61,938 bases of DNA from Spirochaetaceae bacterium (lineage in GTDB: Bacteria > Spirochaetota > Spirochaetia > Treponematales > Treponemataceae), in NCBI GenBank assembly GCA_017618015.1, contig JAFZVC010000097.1:1-61938 (forward strand). Direction: 5' to 3'. Positions 25,229 through 33,625 of the stretch are shown here, piece after piece (position 1 is the stretch's first letter; each line of letters opens with the position of its first letter). The position numbers were made by a program, and so were the translations under genes. The notes below the pieces were generated by a model. That model was not told where the DNA came from and did not search any database. It saw only the letters and a program-made list of their open reading frames with translations.

Positions 25229-25930
25229 TTATTTTTTATTTACCGCTTTTATGATGCTTTCTACGTAATCATCACCTTTTCTCCCAGGATGATATGCATC
25301 GATGTAAATTGTACCGTCTTTCTCATATCTATCGGCCCACCATTTTCCAACGGTTTTGTGAATTGGTTTTTCTTTTATACGGAGTTTTTCTTTAAAATAA
25401 AGAAATGTCTTTCCAAAAATTATTATCTCTGGTTTGTATATTTCAATTTGTTTATCTAAAATATCTTCCCATTTTTCATAAAAACCTTTTAAAAGTACAG
25501 GACGAGTACTTTTGCCACCTGGAAATTTACTCATGTTAATAAAAGCAATTTGTTTGATAGTATCATGAATTTCATCATCATCCAAATCTCTTCGTTTTTT
25601 TATTGTTCCATTCTGAATACTATAACTAACAGTTGAAATAGTTCTGTAAATACTTTTATTGCCTCTGTCTACAGTCTCCCAAAACTTTTCTTCATTAAAC
25701 CAATCTGGAAAAGATTCCAAACCGGCATTTTTAGGTTTCCCAGTTTTTGTAAACTTATCATAAGGTTCTTTTAATATCCACATAATTTTAGGCTTACTTG
25801 ATAAATAACTCTTAATATCAGCTACACCATCCAAAATAGGTCTCAATTTATTTTGTGGATTTTCTAATGCATTTTGTTTAATTTTTTCATGCATTTCTTC
25901 CTGTTTCTTTTGCAAGGTTTCTGCTGTCAT
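25229..25930 (-). CDS. Uracil-DNA-glycosylase-like superfamily protein
   Basis: A 233-residue protein. PKIMWILKEPYD (near 50) and KPEIIIFGKTFLYF followed by IDAYHPGRKG near the C-terminus recall the order of motifs in UDG-superfamily folds (nucleotide-pocket strand, K-P-D-x-I-x-x-x-G strand, HPS loop). The catalytic motifs of true UDGs are not clear, so the activity is unknown. AGGAG 7 nt upstream favours the ATG at 25930 over one at 25945. It is divergent from a broken WYL-type regulator, a setting common in defence loci. Confidence 0.5.
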   Translation of the reverse strand: MTAETLQKKQEEMHEKIKQNALENPQNKLRPILDGVADIKSYLSSKPKIMWILKEPYDKFTKTGKPKNAGLESFPDWFNEEKFWETVDRGNKSIYRTISTVSYSIQNGTIKKRRDLDDDEIHDTIKQIAFINMSKFPGGKSTRPVLLKGFYEKWEDILDKQIEIYKPEIIIFGKTFLYFKEKLRIKEKPIHKTVGKWWADRYEKDGTIYIDAYHPGRKGDDYVESIIKAVNKK

Positions 25931-25982
25931 ATTAATTCTCCTCATATATAAAATATATCTATAGTAATTATAACACAGCTAC

Positions 25983-26033
25983 TATCATATCGTGATAATT
26001 TTAAAATATTTTTTTCACTATCACAAAATGATA
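25983..26033. promoter_or_regulatory. Two TATCA-N5-TGATA operators
   Basis: TATCA-tatcg-TGATA (25983-25997) and TATCA-caaaa-TGATA (26019-26033) lie 36 bp apart, centre to centre, between the UDG-like gene and the WYL-regulator remnant. The second overlaps the remnant's promoter. Likely the operator of the lost regulator. Confidence 0.5.
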
Positions 26034-26056
26034 ATCACTCGTGTTATGCTACCATC

Positions 26057-26175
26057 ATGAACCAGAACCAAAAAAAATGCTTGAACGACTCATCATTCAT
26101 AACATTATAAAGTCTGGATGTTATCCAAACGAAAGTAGCTTATGCGACTTTATCGTGAACAGACTGGTTCGTTAA
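26057..26175 (+). pseudogene. N-terminal remnant of a WYL-type transcriptional regulator
   Basis: The ATG at 26057 opens a short frame (MNQNQKK), and the next frame, from 26077, reads ERLIIHNIIKSGCYPNESSL before a stop at 26173-26175. The pattern ERL-x-I-H-x-x-I-x-SG-x-YPN is that of the HTH in WYL-domain regulators (YafY type). The rest of the HTH and the WYL domain are gone. A TATGCT -10 lies 6 nt before the ATG. Such regulators often control phage-defence genes. Confidence 0.55.
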
Positions 26176-26203
26176 TGACTGGAATTAGAAGATGAATAAC
26201 TGT

Positions 26204-26232
26204 TTGACATATACACGCAAGACGGATATAGT
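26204..26232 (+). promoter_or_regulatory. higBA promoter, leaderless type
   Basis: TTGACA (26204-26209) is followed after 17 bp by TATAGT (26227-26232), with the GTG start codon only 6 nt further on. The transcript should begin at or next to the start codon. Confidence 0.7.
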
Positions 26233-26238
26233 GTAGAT

Positions 26239-26520
26239 GTGATAAAGAGTTTTGCGGATAAAGAAACAGAGCTTATCTATAATCAGAAGTTTTCAAGGCG
26301 TCTTCCTCTTGCAATCCAGAAAGTAGCCTTACGCAAACTGATGATGCTAGATAATGCAAAGTGTCTTGAAGACTTAAGAGTGCCTCCAAGCAATCATCTT
26401 GAACAACTTCTCGGTGACAGAAAAGGACAACACTCAATCCGCATAAATGATCAATGGCGTGTCTGTTTTGTGGAAAAAGACGGGCACTATTACGATGTGG
26501 AAATTGTGGATTATCACTAG
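26239..26520 (+). CDS. higB: HigB-type mRNA interferase toxin (RelE/ParE superfamily)
   Basis: A 93-residue protein of the HigB/plasmid-killer family. Typical features are IYNQKFSRRLP, ALRKLMMLDNA, LEDLRVPPSNHLEQL and the C-terminal strand pattern HSIRINDQWRVCFV. HigB toxins cleave mRNA on the ribosome. The gene starts at GTG, has no Shine-Dalgarno and is preceded by a near-consensus promoter 6 nt away, so it should be read from a leaderless mRNA. The antitoxin gene starts 9 nt after its stop (toxin-first order, as usual for hig). Confidence 0.9.
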   Translation: MIKSFADKETELIYNQKFSRRLPLAIQKVALRKLMMLDNAKCLEDLRVPPSNHLEQLLGDRKGQHSIRINDQWRVCFVEKDGHYYDVEIVDYH

Positions 26521-26529
26521 GAGCAAACT

Positions 26530-26826
26530 ATGTCTGATTTCATTGAAACACCTACAATCGGCGAAATACTTAACGAAGAATTTCTTATTCCACTTGGACT
26601 TTCTGCATATAAATTAGCCAAAGGGATAAATGTTCCGACTTCCCGCATCCAGGATATTCTTCATAATCGCAGAAAAATAACTGTAGATACCTCTTTGCGG
26701 CTTGCCAAGTTTTTTGGATTATCTGATGGATATTTCATGTCTTTGCAGGATGATATAGATATAAGGAACGCTAAGTTAGAACTTGCCGCTCAGCTGGAAC
26801 AAATCAAAACTTATGCGTATGCGTAA
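26530..26826 (+). CDS. higA: HigA-type XRE antitoxin
   Basis: A 98-residue HigA-family antitoxin. It starts with the family-typical PTIGEILNEEFLIPLGLSAYKLA, followed by the XRE helix-turn-helix (VPTSRIQDILHNRRKIT) and RLAKFFGLSDGYFMSLQ. It binds HigB and represses the operon. GGAG lies 6-9 nt before the ATG. It looks intact. Confidence 0.92.
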   Translation: MSDFIETPTIGEILNEEFLIPLGLSAYKLAKGINVPTSRIQDILHNRRKITVDTSLRLAKFFGLSDGYFMSLQDDIDIRNAKLELAAQLEQIKTYAYA

Positions 26827-27034
26827 AAAAGTTTGAGTGGGGTTTTAGGGCGCAGCCCTAGGTGAGGGGGTAGCGGACAAGACCGCAACGAGCCGGACTT
26901 TGGACGGCGAGAGAGGACTTGGGAGCGAGGGGGAGACTTCCCCCATCCCTTATTCTAAGTAAAAAACTTGCCAACGCACATTTTCTGCCGTAAACTATAA
27001 TGACGCTCATACCACGATTTTTAGAGGGCAGAAT

Positions 27035-28501
27035 ATGATTTACGACATTGCAATAATCGGGGCCGGAATTGTCGGAGCCTCAATAGCACGGGAACTTTCC
27101 AAATATAAGCTGAATATTTGCCTCATCGAGAAGGCCGACGACGTTTCGTGCGGCACATCAAAGGCGAATTCGGGAATTGTCCACGCAGGATATGATCCGG
27201 AGCCTGGCACGCTGATGGCGAAGCTTAACGTTCAGGGCAACGCTATGTACCCACAGTGGGCTGAAGAGCTCCACTTTGATTATAAAAAAATCGGGTCGCT
27301 TGTTATCGCTTTTTCCGAAGCGGACATGGCGCACATAAAAAAACTGTACGACCGCGGAATAAAAAACGGCGTTCCGGGCATGAAGATTCTGAATCACGAC
27401 GAGCTTTTGGCGATGGAACCAAACGTGAACGAGGAAGCTTGCGGTGCGCTTCTTGCAGAATCGGCAGGAATTGTAAGCCCGTATCAGGCGACATGGGCGA
27501 TAGCCGAGAATGCCGTACAGAATGGCGTGAAGCTTTTTACGGAGTCGGAAGTGCACGGAATTACGCGACCGGATGCGTCTAAGGGCGATGGAAATTGGAC
27601 GATTCACACAGGAAACTCCGATATTGAGGCGCGTTGCGTTATAAATGCGGCAGGTCTTTTCGCAGACAAGATAAGCGCGATGGCAGGAGCCAGGGCTTTC
27701 ACTATAAAACCGAGGCGCGGCGAATACTTCCTTTTGGACAGTAACTGCGCGTCGCTTGCGAACCATACGCTTTTCCAACCACCGGATGAGCTTGGAAAAG
27801 GTGTTCTTGTAACGCCGACAGTTGATGGAAACATTCTTGTGGGACCGACGGCTGGTGCAAGCAACACGAAAGACGATACATCGACGACGCGTGACGGACA
27901 GGATCTTGTTTTTGAGAAGAGCTCCAAGACGCTGACCGACATTCCGCGCAGAAATATCATCAACTCGTTTGCAGGAATCCGCGCGATTGCGATGAACGAG
28001 GACGGAAGCCCAATAAACGACTTTATAATTGAAGAAGATGCCAACGCGAAACGGTTCATAAACGTTGCGGGAATCTGTTCGCCAGGACTTACGGCAGCCC
28101 CGGCAATCGGTGTTTATGTTGCGGAGCTTGTTGAAAAAGCAGGCATAAAGCTTGAACGGAACAAGGATTTTATAGCCGTAAGAAAGGGCATAGAGTCATT
28201 CAAAAACGCGACGAAAGAGCGCAAAGAGCAGCTTATAGAAGAGAATCCACTTTATGGACGGATAATTTGCCGCTGCGAGATGATAACCGAAGCGGAAATT
28301 GTTCAGGCTGTAAGGTCGCCTGTAGGTGCGAAGGATTTGGACGGTGTTAAGAGACGGACTCGTGCCGGTATGGGACGCTGCCAGGGCGGTTTCTGCTCGC
28401 CGCGCGTAACCGAAATTATCAGCAGGGAACGGGGCATACCGATGACTTCCGTTACTAAAAACGGTGGATGCTCGTACATCCTGAACTCAAAGACGCGGTA
28501 A
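27035..28501 (+). CDS. FAD-dependent oxidoreductase, GlpA-like with BFD-type [2Fe-2S] domain
   Basis: A 488-residue protein. The N-terminus (IYDIAIIGAGIVGASIARELS) is an FAD-binding Rossmann fold of the DAO/GlpA family, with the GTSKANSGIVHAGYDPEPG active-site region. The C-terminal ~85 residues hold four Cys (CRC...CQGGFC) of a BFD-like [2Fe-2S] domain. It resembles anaerobic glycerol-3-phosphate dehydrogenase subunit A. It is first in a three-gene operon with a GlpB-like flavoprotein and DUF1667, a set seen in many anaerobes. AGAGGG precedes the ATG. Confidence 0.85.
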   Translation: MIYDIAIIGAGIVGASIARELSKYKLNICLIEKADDVSCGTSKANSGIVHAGYDPEPGTLMAKLNVQGNAMYPQWAEELHFDYKKIGSLVIAFSEADMAHIKKLYDRGIKNGVPGMKILNHDELLAMEPNVNEEACGALLAESAGIVSPYQATWAIAENAVQNGVKLFTESEVHGITRPDASKGDGNWTIHTGNSDIEARCVINAAGLFADKISAMAGARAFTIKPRRGEYFLLDSNCASLANHTLFQPPDELGKGVLVTPTVDGNILVGPTAGASNTKDDTSTTRDGQDLVFEKSSKTLTDIPRRNIINSFAGIRAIAMNEDGSPINDFIIEEDANAKRFINVAGICSPGLTAAPAIGVYVAELVEKAGIKLERNKDFIAVRKGIESFKNATKERKEQLIEENPLYGRIICRCEMITEAEIVQAVRSPVGAKDLDGVKRRTRAGMGRCQGGFCSPRVTEIISRERGIPMTSVTKNGGCSYILNSKTR

Positions 28502-28512
28502 GGTGGGAACAA

Positions 28513-29796
28513 ATGGCACAGACTGAACTTTCATACGATATTGTTATAGCCGGCGGTGGTCCTGCTGGTCTTGCGGCTGCAGTTGCGGCACGGAAAAACG
28601 GAACGGAGCGCATCCTGATACTGGAACGCGACACGCGGATTGGCGGCATTCTTTTGCAGTGCATCCACAACGGATTCGGGCTTCATCATTTTGGCGAGGA
28701 ACTTACCGGTCCTGAGTACGCGGGTCGTTTCGCCGCGCAAGTTGAGGAGCTTGGCATTGAGTACAAGACAGATACGATGGTCTTGGAAATTTCAAGCGAC
28801 AAAAAAGTTACCGCAATAAACACAAAAGACGGTTTGATGGTCATTCAGGCTAAAGCCGTTATTCTTGCTATGGGATGCCGGGAAAGGACGCGCGGCGCGC
28901 TCGTAATACCGGGTTCACGACCGGCAGGTATTTTTACGGCGGGTTCGGTACAGCGTTTCGTTAACATTGACGGCTATCTCCCCGGAAAAAAGGTTGTTAT
29001 CCTTGGTTCAGGCGATATCGGGCTTATAATGGCACGCCGCCTTACGCTTGAAGGCGCTGAGGTCAAGCTTGTGTGCGAACTTATGCCTTTCTCCGCCGGA
29101 CTTACGCGAAACATCGTGCAGTGTGTCGAAAACTTTGGCATTCCGCTTAAGTTCAGCCACACAATTACGCAGATACACGGAAAGGAGCGCGTTGAGGGCG
29201 TTACTGTTTCGCAAGTTGATAAGAACAGAAAGCCGATTCCGGGAACAGAAGAATATGTTGAGTGCGACACACTGCTGCTTTCCGTGGGACTTATCCCGGA
29301 GAATGAGCTTTCAAAGGGCTGCGGTGTTGAAATAGACTCCAGTACGTCAGGTCCGGTTGTCAATGAGCATATGCAAACGTCTGTCGAGGGTATTTTCGCA
29401 TGCGGAAACACTGTTCACGTTCACGACCTTGTTGATTTTGTAACCGCTGAAAGTCTTAGAGCTGGCGAAAACGCCGCGAAGTATGTTCAGGGTAAACGAA
29501 CCGCACAGCCGAAGCACATAACACTTCGCCCGGGAAACCGCGTGCGCTATACAGTTCCGCAGTATATTGAATCGACACAGAGCGATACGCCAGTTTCTAT
29601 AATGTTCCGCTCCACCGATGTTTACAGAGGCGTTTCCATCGTCATATACAGCAACGACCAAAGAATTAAAGCGGTTCGCAAAAAAATCGTACGCCCGGGC
29701 GAAATGCAGGTTGTAAGCCTTTCGCCAGAAGAGCTGGCTAAAATCCGCGACAATGTGACTGTAGCCGTTGAAATTCCAGAGGAGGACGTTGAGTAA
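28513..29796 (+). CDS. NAD(P)/FAD-dependent oxidoreductase, partner of the GlpA-like protein
   Basis: A 427-residue two-dinucleotide-domain flavoprotein. The FAD motif is VIAGGGPAGLAAAVAARKNG (near 10-29), and a second Rossmann motif VVILGSGDIGLIMARRL (about 158-174) binds NAD(P)H. GIFACGNTVHVHDLVD is the conserved C-terminal FAD segment. The ATG at 28513 follows a GGTGGG site; an upstream frame would overlap the GlpA-like gene. It likely passes electrons between NAD(P)H and the partner dehydrogenase. It overlaps the DUF1667 gene by 1 nt. Confidence 0.86.
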   Translation: MAQTELSYDIVIAGGGPAGLAAAVAARKNGTERILILERDTRIGGILLQCIHNGFGLHHFGEELTGPEYAGRFAAQVEELGIEYKTDTMVLEISSDKKVTAINTKDGLMVIQAKAVILAMGCRERTRGALVIPGSRPAGIFTAGSVQRFVNIDGYLPGKKVVILGSGDIGLIMARRLTLEGAEVKLVCELMPFSAGLTRNIVQCVENFGIPLKFSHTITQIHGKERVEGVTVSQVDKNRKPIPGTEEYVECDTLLLSVGLIPENELSKGCGVEIDSSTSGPVVNEHMQTSVEGIFACGNTVHVHDLVDFVTAESLRAGENAAKYVQGKRTAQPKHITLRPGNRVRYTVPQYIESTQSDTPVSIMFRSTDVYRGVSIVIYSNDQRIKAVRKKIVRPGEMQVVSLSPEELAKIRDNVTVAVEIPEEDVE

Positions 29797-30188
29797 TGGC
29801 AGATATTACGACTGAGACAAAACCCATGACATGCATTATTTGTCCGATGGGATGCAATATGGAAATTACTCTGGAAACGGAGGATGGTATAAGCCGGGTC
29901 ACGAATGTTAAGGACAACACGTGCCCGCGCGGCGCAGAATATGCGAAGAAAGAGTATATGAACCCGACCAGGACACTGACAACGACGATTTCAGTCATTG
30001 ACGGAATGCAGCCGGTTGTTCCTGTAAAGACGGCGGGCGAAGTTCCGCGCAAGCTGCTGTTTCAGTGCATGGAAGTTATTCGCCGCGCGACGTGCAAGGC
30101 TCCGGTGAAGGCTGGCGACATCCTGATTCACGACATTCTGGGAACAGGCGTTCACGTTGTCGCGTGCGAGTCAGTAAAGAAACTGTAG
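29796..30188 (+). CDS. DUF1667 protein (Cys-rich, GlpA/GlpB-associated)
   Basis: A 130-residue DUF1667 protein. Its N-terminal Cys cluster (MTCIICPMGCNMEI, then TCPRGAEYA) resembles a metal or Fe-S ligand set like that at the start of molybdopterin oxidoreductases. The gene overlaps the preceding stop as TAATG. DUF1667 regularly follows this flavoprotein pair; a role as an electron-transfer or assembly subunit is inferred. GAGGA lies upstream. Confidence 0.85.
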   Translation: MADITTETKPMTCIICPMGCNMEITLETEDGISRVTNVKDNTCPRGAEYAKKEYMNPTRTLTTTISVIDGMQPVVPVKTAGEVPRKLLFQCMEVIRRATCKAPVKAGDILIHDILGTGVHVVACESVKKL

Positions 30189-30207
30189 TCACCACCCGGG
30201 GCGCGCA

Positions 30208-30582
30208 TTATTCTCGCGCGTCACTCTCTGCTGAGGTGGCATCCGCGTCATCATCATCGCCGTCCGCTTCGGATTCGTCCGAATCATCTTCCAGCTCGGC
30301 AAGATCAGCCTGTACCGCTTCTTTCGCGGCCCTGAGCTCTTCCAACTCCGCTTTCGCCTGATTTATCCGCTTTGTGTCGAAAACCACAAGCACAACCGCC
30401 GCCACAAAAAACAGCGACATGACAATATAAAACCACAGCCCGGGTGACTCCTCGGTAACAGCCTTATACATTTCATACACAAGGAAAACTCCGACAAGTC
30501 CAGAAAGAGTCCTGTTCGTCTGAAAGCTTTTCTGGCGTGCCATAGCTTTATCAATCCGTTCATTTATCTCGTTCAAATCCAT
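30208..30582 (-). CDS. Small membrane protein with acidic C-terminal tail
   Basis: A 124-residue protein: an N-terminal amphipathic segment, two transmembrane helices (about 28-48 and 52-72), a coiled-coil-like Ala/Glu/Lys stretch and a very acidic Asp/Glu tail. No known family. The ATG at 30582 is chosen over one at 30606 because TATAAT lies 7 nt before it with a TTTACA 16 bp further upstream, implying a leaderless mRNA. It is convergent with the DUF1667 gene. Confidence 0.65.
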   Translation of the reverse strand: MDLNEINERIDKAMARQKSFQTNRTLSGLVGVFLVYEMYKAVTEESPGLWFYIVMSLFFVAAVVLVVFDTKRINQAKAELEELRAAKEAVQADLAELEDDSDESEADGDDDDADATSAESDARE

Positions 30583-30589
30583 AGCTGCA

Positions 30590-30639
30590 ATTATACATCT
30601 TTTCATTGCGTTGTAAACGGCACAAAAAAAGTGTATTAT
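30590..30639. promoter_or_regulatory. Overlapping divergent promoters, both leaderless type
   Basis: Minus strand: TTTACA (30612-30617), 16 bp, TATAAT (30590-30595), 7 nt, ATG at 30582. Plus strand: TTGTAA (30611-30616), 17 bp, TATTAT (30634-30639), 6 nt, ATG at 30646. The two -35 boxes share the same bases, so the genes may compete for polymerase. Confidence 0.65.
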
Positions 30640-30645
30640 CCTTGT

Positions 30646-31188
30646 ATGAAAAAAAACTTATTTATCTGCTTAGTTTTTGTATCTTTTTTCGTTTGTCATC
30701 TGTCTGCCCAAGAACCTCAATCATTGTATGAAATTGGTTTTGGCAAAATATCAAGAACACATAAAACTTATATGGAAAAATGGGCTTATACTGTATCCGC
30801 TACTAAAGCAGCCGGCCCACATGCAGGAATGGGATTTACCAAAAGCTATTTAGTCATGCACAGATGTTTTACGGTCACGTATGTAGAAAACAGCTATCGT
30901 GAAATGATTTCCGATCTAAATCTATACGCAAAAACCGATTTACATCCGCTCAGCGCTTATATCGGGCGGCCGAAAGAAGAATTTTTGGCGGATTTCCCGC
31001 TCGGAGATAATGATAAAGATACATACAACGTAACTTTCTTTAAATCAGATAAAACTGGAAGAATTGAAGTCGCCGTTAATTATATCGATGGAATTGTAGA
31101 TGGAGTTTCGATATTCAACGGAAAATATATGCAATTGTTAGCGGAGTATTATGAATCAATAGAAAACTCTGCTGGTACTGATTATTAA
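30646..31188 (+). CDS. Exported protein of unknown function
   Basis: A 180-residue protein with a signal peptide (MKKNLFICLVFVSFFVCHLSAQ; cleavage probably after Ser-Ala). The mature domain is small and mixed alpha/beta, with no family I recognise. An upstream in-frame GTG is rejected because the signal peptide starts at 30646 and a TATTAT box lies 6 nt before it. It is convergent with the 4Fe-4S gene, with only 1 nt between stops. Confidence 0.7.
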   Translation: MKKNLFICLVFVSFFVCHLSAQEPQSLYEIGFGKISRTHKTYMEKWAYTVSATKAAGPHAGMGFTKSYLVMHRCFTVTYVENSYREMISDLNLYAKTDLHPLSAYIGRPKEEFLADFPLGDNDKDTYNVTFFKSDKTGRIEVAVNYIDGIVDGVSIFNGKYMQLLAEYYESIENSAGTDY

Positions 31189-31189
31189 C

Positions 31190-32074
31190 CTAATAAATCG
31201 CTTTGTGCGGACAGGCAGTTTTGCAGTCACCACAGCGGATGCAGTCCATACTGTCCGGGTTCTTGAAAACTTCTATATCTAGCTTGCACACTTTTTGACA
31301 CGTACCGCATTTAGTGCATTTTGTGGGGTCTACACGCAGGCGGTAAAACGAGATTTTGTTGAATATTCCATAAATTGCGCCAAGCGGACAAAAATAACGG
31401 CAAAATGGACGATAAATCACAATTGATGAAAGCAAAATCACGATAAGAATGACGAGCTTCCATTTGAAAAGGAAGCCTGCTGCACTACGCATTGCAGAAT
31501 TCAGCAGCACAAGCGGAATGCCACCTTCCAAAGTTCCGACAGGACATATCCATTTGCAAAACCACGGCTCGCTCATTCCCATAAAATCCTCGACGAACAT
31601 AGGCAGAATTATTACAAAAATGCCTAGAAAAACGAACCGTAACCAGCGAAGAGCTTTTTCACCGGGCAAGCGGCGGATTTTTTTGACGAATGGGATTTTG
31701 AAAAGCAGATCCTGAATAAGCCCGAACGGACACAAAAAGCCGCAGACGAATCGCCCTAGGAAAGTGCCAAAAACAACAAGGATTCCTACGACATACATTG
31801 AAACTTTGTAGTCCCAGCTGTTGAGTGTTGCTTGAAGTGCGCCTATCGGGCAAGAACCGAGTGCACCAGGACACGAATAGCAGTTCATCCCAGGAACACA
31901 CACGTATTTTGTCGCGCCCTCAAAAATCCTGCCAGTTGTGAAGCCTTTTATGTATCCGTTTGAAAGAGCCGCAAAACAAGCCTGTATTATCAGCCTTGTC
32001 TTGGAGTGACGTTTTACGGAAGTTTGCGTTTTGTGTTGCGTTTTGTCTGATTCGTGAGGGGCATTCGGTTCCAT
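31190..32074 (-). CDS. Polytopic 4Fe-4S protein (NapH/RnfB-like electron carrier)
   Basis: A 294-residue inner-membrane protein with about five transmembrane helices and repeated CxxxCP segments (CGFLCPFG, CKWICPVG, CRYFCPLG). The C-terminus has two 4Fe-4S ferredoxin motifs (CTKCGTCQKVCKLD and CIRCGDCKTACPHKA). It begins with a Cys-rich NCYSCPGALGSCP loop. This is the NapH/NosR-like 4Fe-4S family that moves electrons across the membrane. It is last in an operon with a small CXXC protein and a TlpA thioredoxin, suggesting reducing power for extracytoplasmic disulfide reduction. Confidence 0.88.
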   Translation of the reverse strand: MEPNAPHESDKTQHKTQTSVKRHSKTRLIIQACFAALSNGYIKGFTTGRIFEGATKYVCVPGMNCYSCPGALGSCPIGALQATLNSWDYKVSMYVVGILVVFGTFLGRFVCGFLCPFGLIQDLLFKIPFVKKIRRLPGEKALRWLRFVFLGIFVIILPMFVEDFMGMSEPWFCKWICPVGTLEGGIPLVLLNSAMRSAAGFLFKWKLVILIVILLSSIVIYRPFCRYFCPLGAIYGIFNKISFYRLRVDPTKCTKCGTCQKVCKLDIEVFKNPDSMDCIRCGDCKTACPHKAIY

Positions 32075-32075
32075 A

Positions 32076-32252
32076 TCAACCTATTCCTATACATTCCAGA
32101 CAGATACGGACAGCTTTATTAAATACTGTATTTGCCTCTCCACGAAAAATCCCGGCAAAAATAAGCGCAATACCCAAAAAGAGAAAAATAATTGCAATCG
32201 CTCGCCTATGATGAACTAATCCCTTGCTGATTTTTCCCGAAAACTCTTTCAT
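32076..32252 (-). CDS. CD1871A-family small CXXC membrane protein
   Basis: A 58-residue protein: basic start, one transmembrane helix (about 19-35), and a C-terminal [15 protein letters not shown] with the CXXC motif that defines the family. TGCAGGAAT upstream gives a GGA ribosome site. Its stop is 1 nt before the 4Fe-4S gene's ATG. Members of this family regularly occur with 4Fe-4S membrane proteins and thioredoxins; it probably relays electrons or thiols between them. Confidence 0.8.
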   Translation of the reverse strand: MKEFSGKISKGLVHHRRAIAIIFLFLGIALIFAGIFRGEANTVFNKAVRICLECIGIG

Positions 32253-32286
32253 GTTAAAATTCCTGCAAAATCAGGGATGAAATCGC

Positions 32287-32799
32287 TCATTTCAAAAGCG
32301 AATCGATTATCTTCTGCCAATCCTTCTGGCTTCTTGATCCCATATACACATCTCCAACAATTTTTCCAGTTGAATCAACAAAAAACGTCATGGGAACAGC
32401 CTGCACATTCCGTAAGAAGCCATTCAGCATCTCTTTTGTCGGCACTAGATGCATATAGTCCGCACCAGTCCTTTTGATTATCGCCTCGCCGTTTGCTTTT
32501 GTTCTGGGCTGCTCCCTACCATTCCAGTCCACAATATCAATTGGAATCCCGATAATCTGCATGCCACGGCTTTTGTTCGCCTCGTTCAGTTTTCCTAAAT
32601 CAGGCATTTCACGAATGCATGGTCCACAAAATGTACCCCAAATATTTATCATCGTAAGTTTACTGTCAGCAAAAATCGCGCTCGTAACAGAGTTCCCGCC
32701 CATATCTTTCGTGTCAAACTCGATTTTATCACCAGCTTTCTGTGCAAAAACAAAAGTTGCTACAAGCAACATCGCAAACACAACAAAAGATTTTTTCAT
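32287..32799 (-). CDS. Exported TlpA-family thiol-disulfide oxidoreductase
   Basis: A 170-residue protein with a signal peptide (MKKSFVVFAMLLVATFVFA) and a thioredoxin/AhpC-TSA fold. The active site is WGTFCGPCIREMP, a CXXC of CGPC type. The cis-Pro region VQAVPMTFFVD is intact. It works outside the cytoplasm, reducing or isomerising disulfides. GGAGGAAAG precedes the ATG. It is first in the operon with the CXXC and 4Fe-4S membrane proteins, which likely supply electrons. Confidence 0.9.
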   Translation of the reverse strand: MKKSFVVFAMLLVATFVFAQKAGDKIEFDTKDMGGNSVTSAIFADSKLTMINIWGTFCGPCIREMPDLGKLNEANKSRGMQIIGIPIDIVDWNGREQPRTKANGEAIIKRTGADYMHLVPTKEMLNGFLRNVQAVPMTFFVDSTGKIVGDVYMGSRSQKDWQKIIDSLLK

Positions 32800-32850
32800 C
32801 TTTCCTCCATATTATGAATATATCATAAAAACTGCGCGTTGCGTATAATT

Positions 32851-32878
32851 TTGCAAACTCCGCGATAAGTGGTATACT
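32851..32878 (+). promoter_or_regulatory. plsC promoter, leaderless type
   Basis: TTGCAA (32851-32856), 16 bp, TATACT (32873-32878), then 6 nt to the ATG at 32885 with no Shine-Dalgarno. Confidence 0.6.
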
Positions 32879-32884
32879 ATCACC

Positions 32885-33625
32885 ATGACGATTTACACAG
32901 CATTAATCAGACAGTTTTTTATTCTGCTGGGGCTTGAAGGGCAAAGACGAAAACTTCATAAACTTGCCAAAAAAGGGCTCATAAAAGAACGCGATGAACT
33001 TGCTTTTTCAATCGCGCAGAACTGGGGCAGAAACCTGATTAAATCTGTTGGCGGTAAAGAAACAACCGTCACCGTAATTGGTCAGGAAAACATCCCGTAC
33101 AACACTTCCGTTGTGTTTATCGCGAATCATCAAAGCTTCCTCGACATCCCACTTATGTTTGGCTACGCAGGAAGACAGGCGGGTTTTATATCAAAAGCGG
33201 AGTTTTCGAAAATCCCGATTTTTGCCGACTGGATGCGGATACTACAGTGCATCTTCCTTAAACGCGGTAACCCAAAACAGTCAATACAGGCGATGGCAGA
33301 CGGCGTTGAGAACATAAAGCGGGGATATTCGATGATGATTTTCCCGGAAGGGCATCGCAGTAAATCATCAGAAGTACACGAATTTCACGCCGGAAGTTTT
33401 AAGCTCGCATACAGGGCAGAAGTTCCGATAGTACCCGTTACGATAAGCAACACTTACAAAATGTACGAAGAAACAGGTCATTCACAGGCTACAAACTTGA
33501 CGCTGATATTCCACCCTGCAATCATCACAAAGGGGCTTTCCCGCGAAGAACAAAAAGAAATACCGGGCAGAGTCCAGGCATTGCTTACGGAATCTGTCAA
33601 AAGCTTGCAGATATTAAAAAAATGA
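32885..33625 (+). CDS. plsC: 1-acyl-sn-glycerol-3-phosphate acyltransferase
   Basis: A 246-residue acyltransferase. The HX4D motif is NHQSFLDIP (near 74-82), and the substrate-binding FPEGHRSK is near 152-159. It transfers an acyl chain to lysophosphatidate at the membrane surface. The ATG lies 6 nt after a TATACT -10, with no Shine-Dalgarno. Its stop overlaps the sirtuin start (ATGA), so the two form an operon. Confidence 0.9.
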   Translation: MTIYTALIRQFFILLGLEGQRRKLHKLAKKGLIKERDELAFSIAQNWGRNLIKSVGGKETTVTVIGQENIPYNTSVVFIANHQSFLDIPLMFGYAGRQAGFISKAEFSKIPIFADWMRILQCIFLKRGNPKQSIQAMADGVENIKRGYSMMIFPEGHRSKSSEVHEFHAGSFKLAYRAEVPIVPVTISNTYKMYEETGHSQATNLTLIFHPAIITKGLSREEQKEIPGRVQALLTESVKSLQILKK

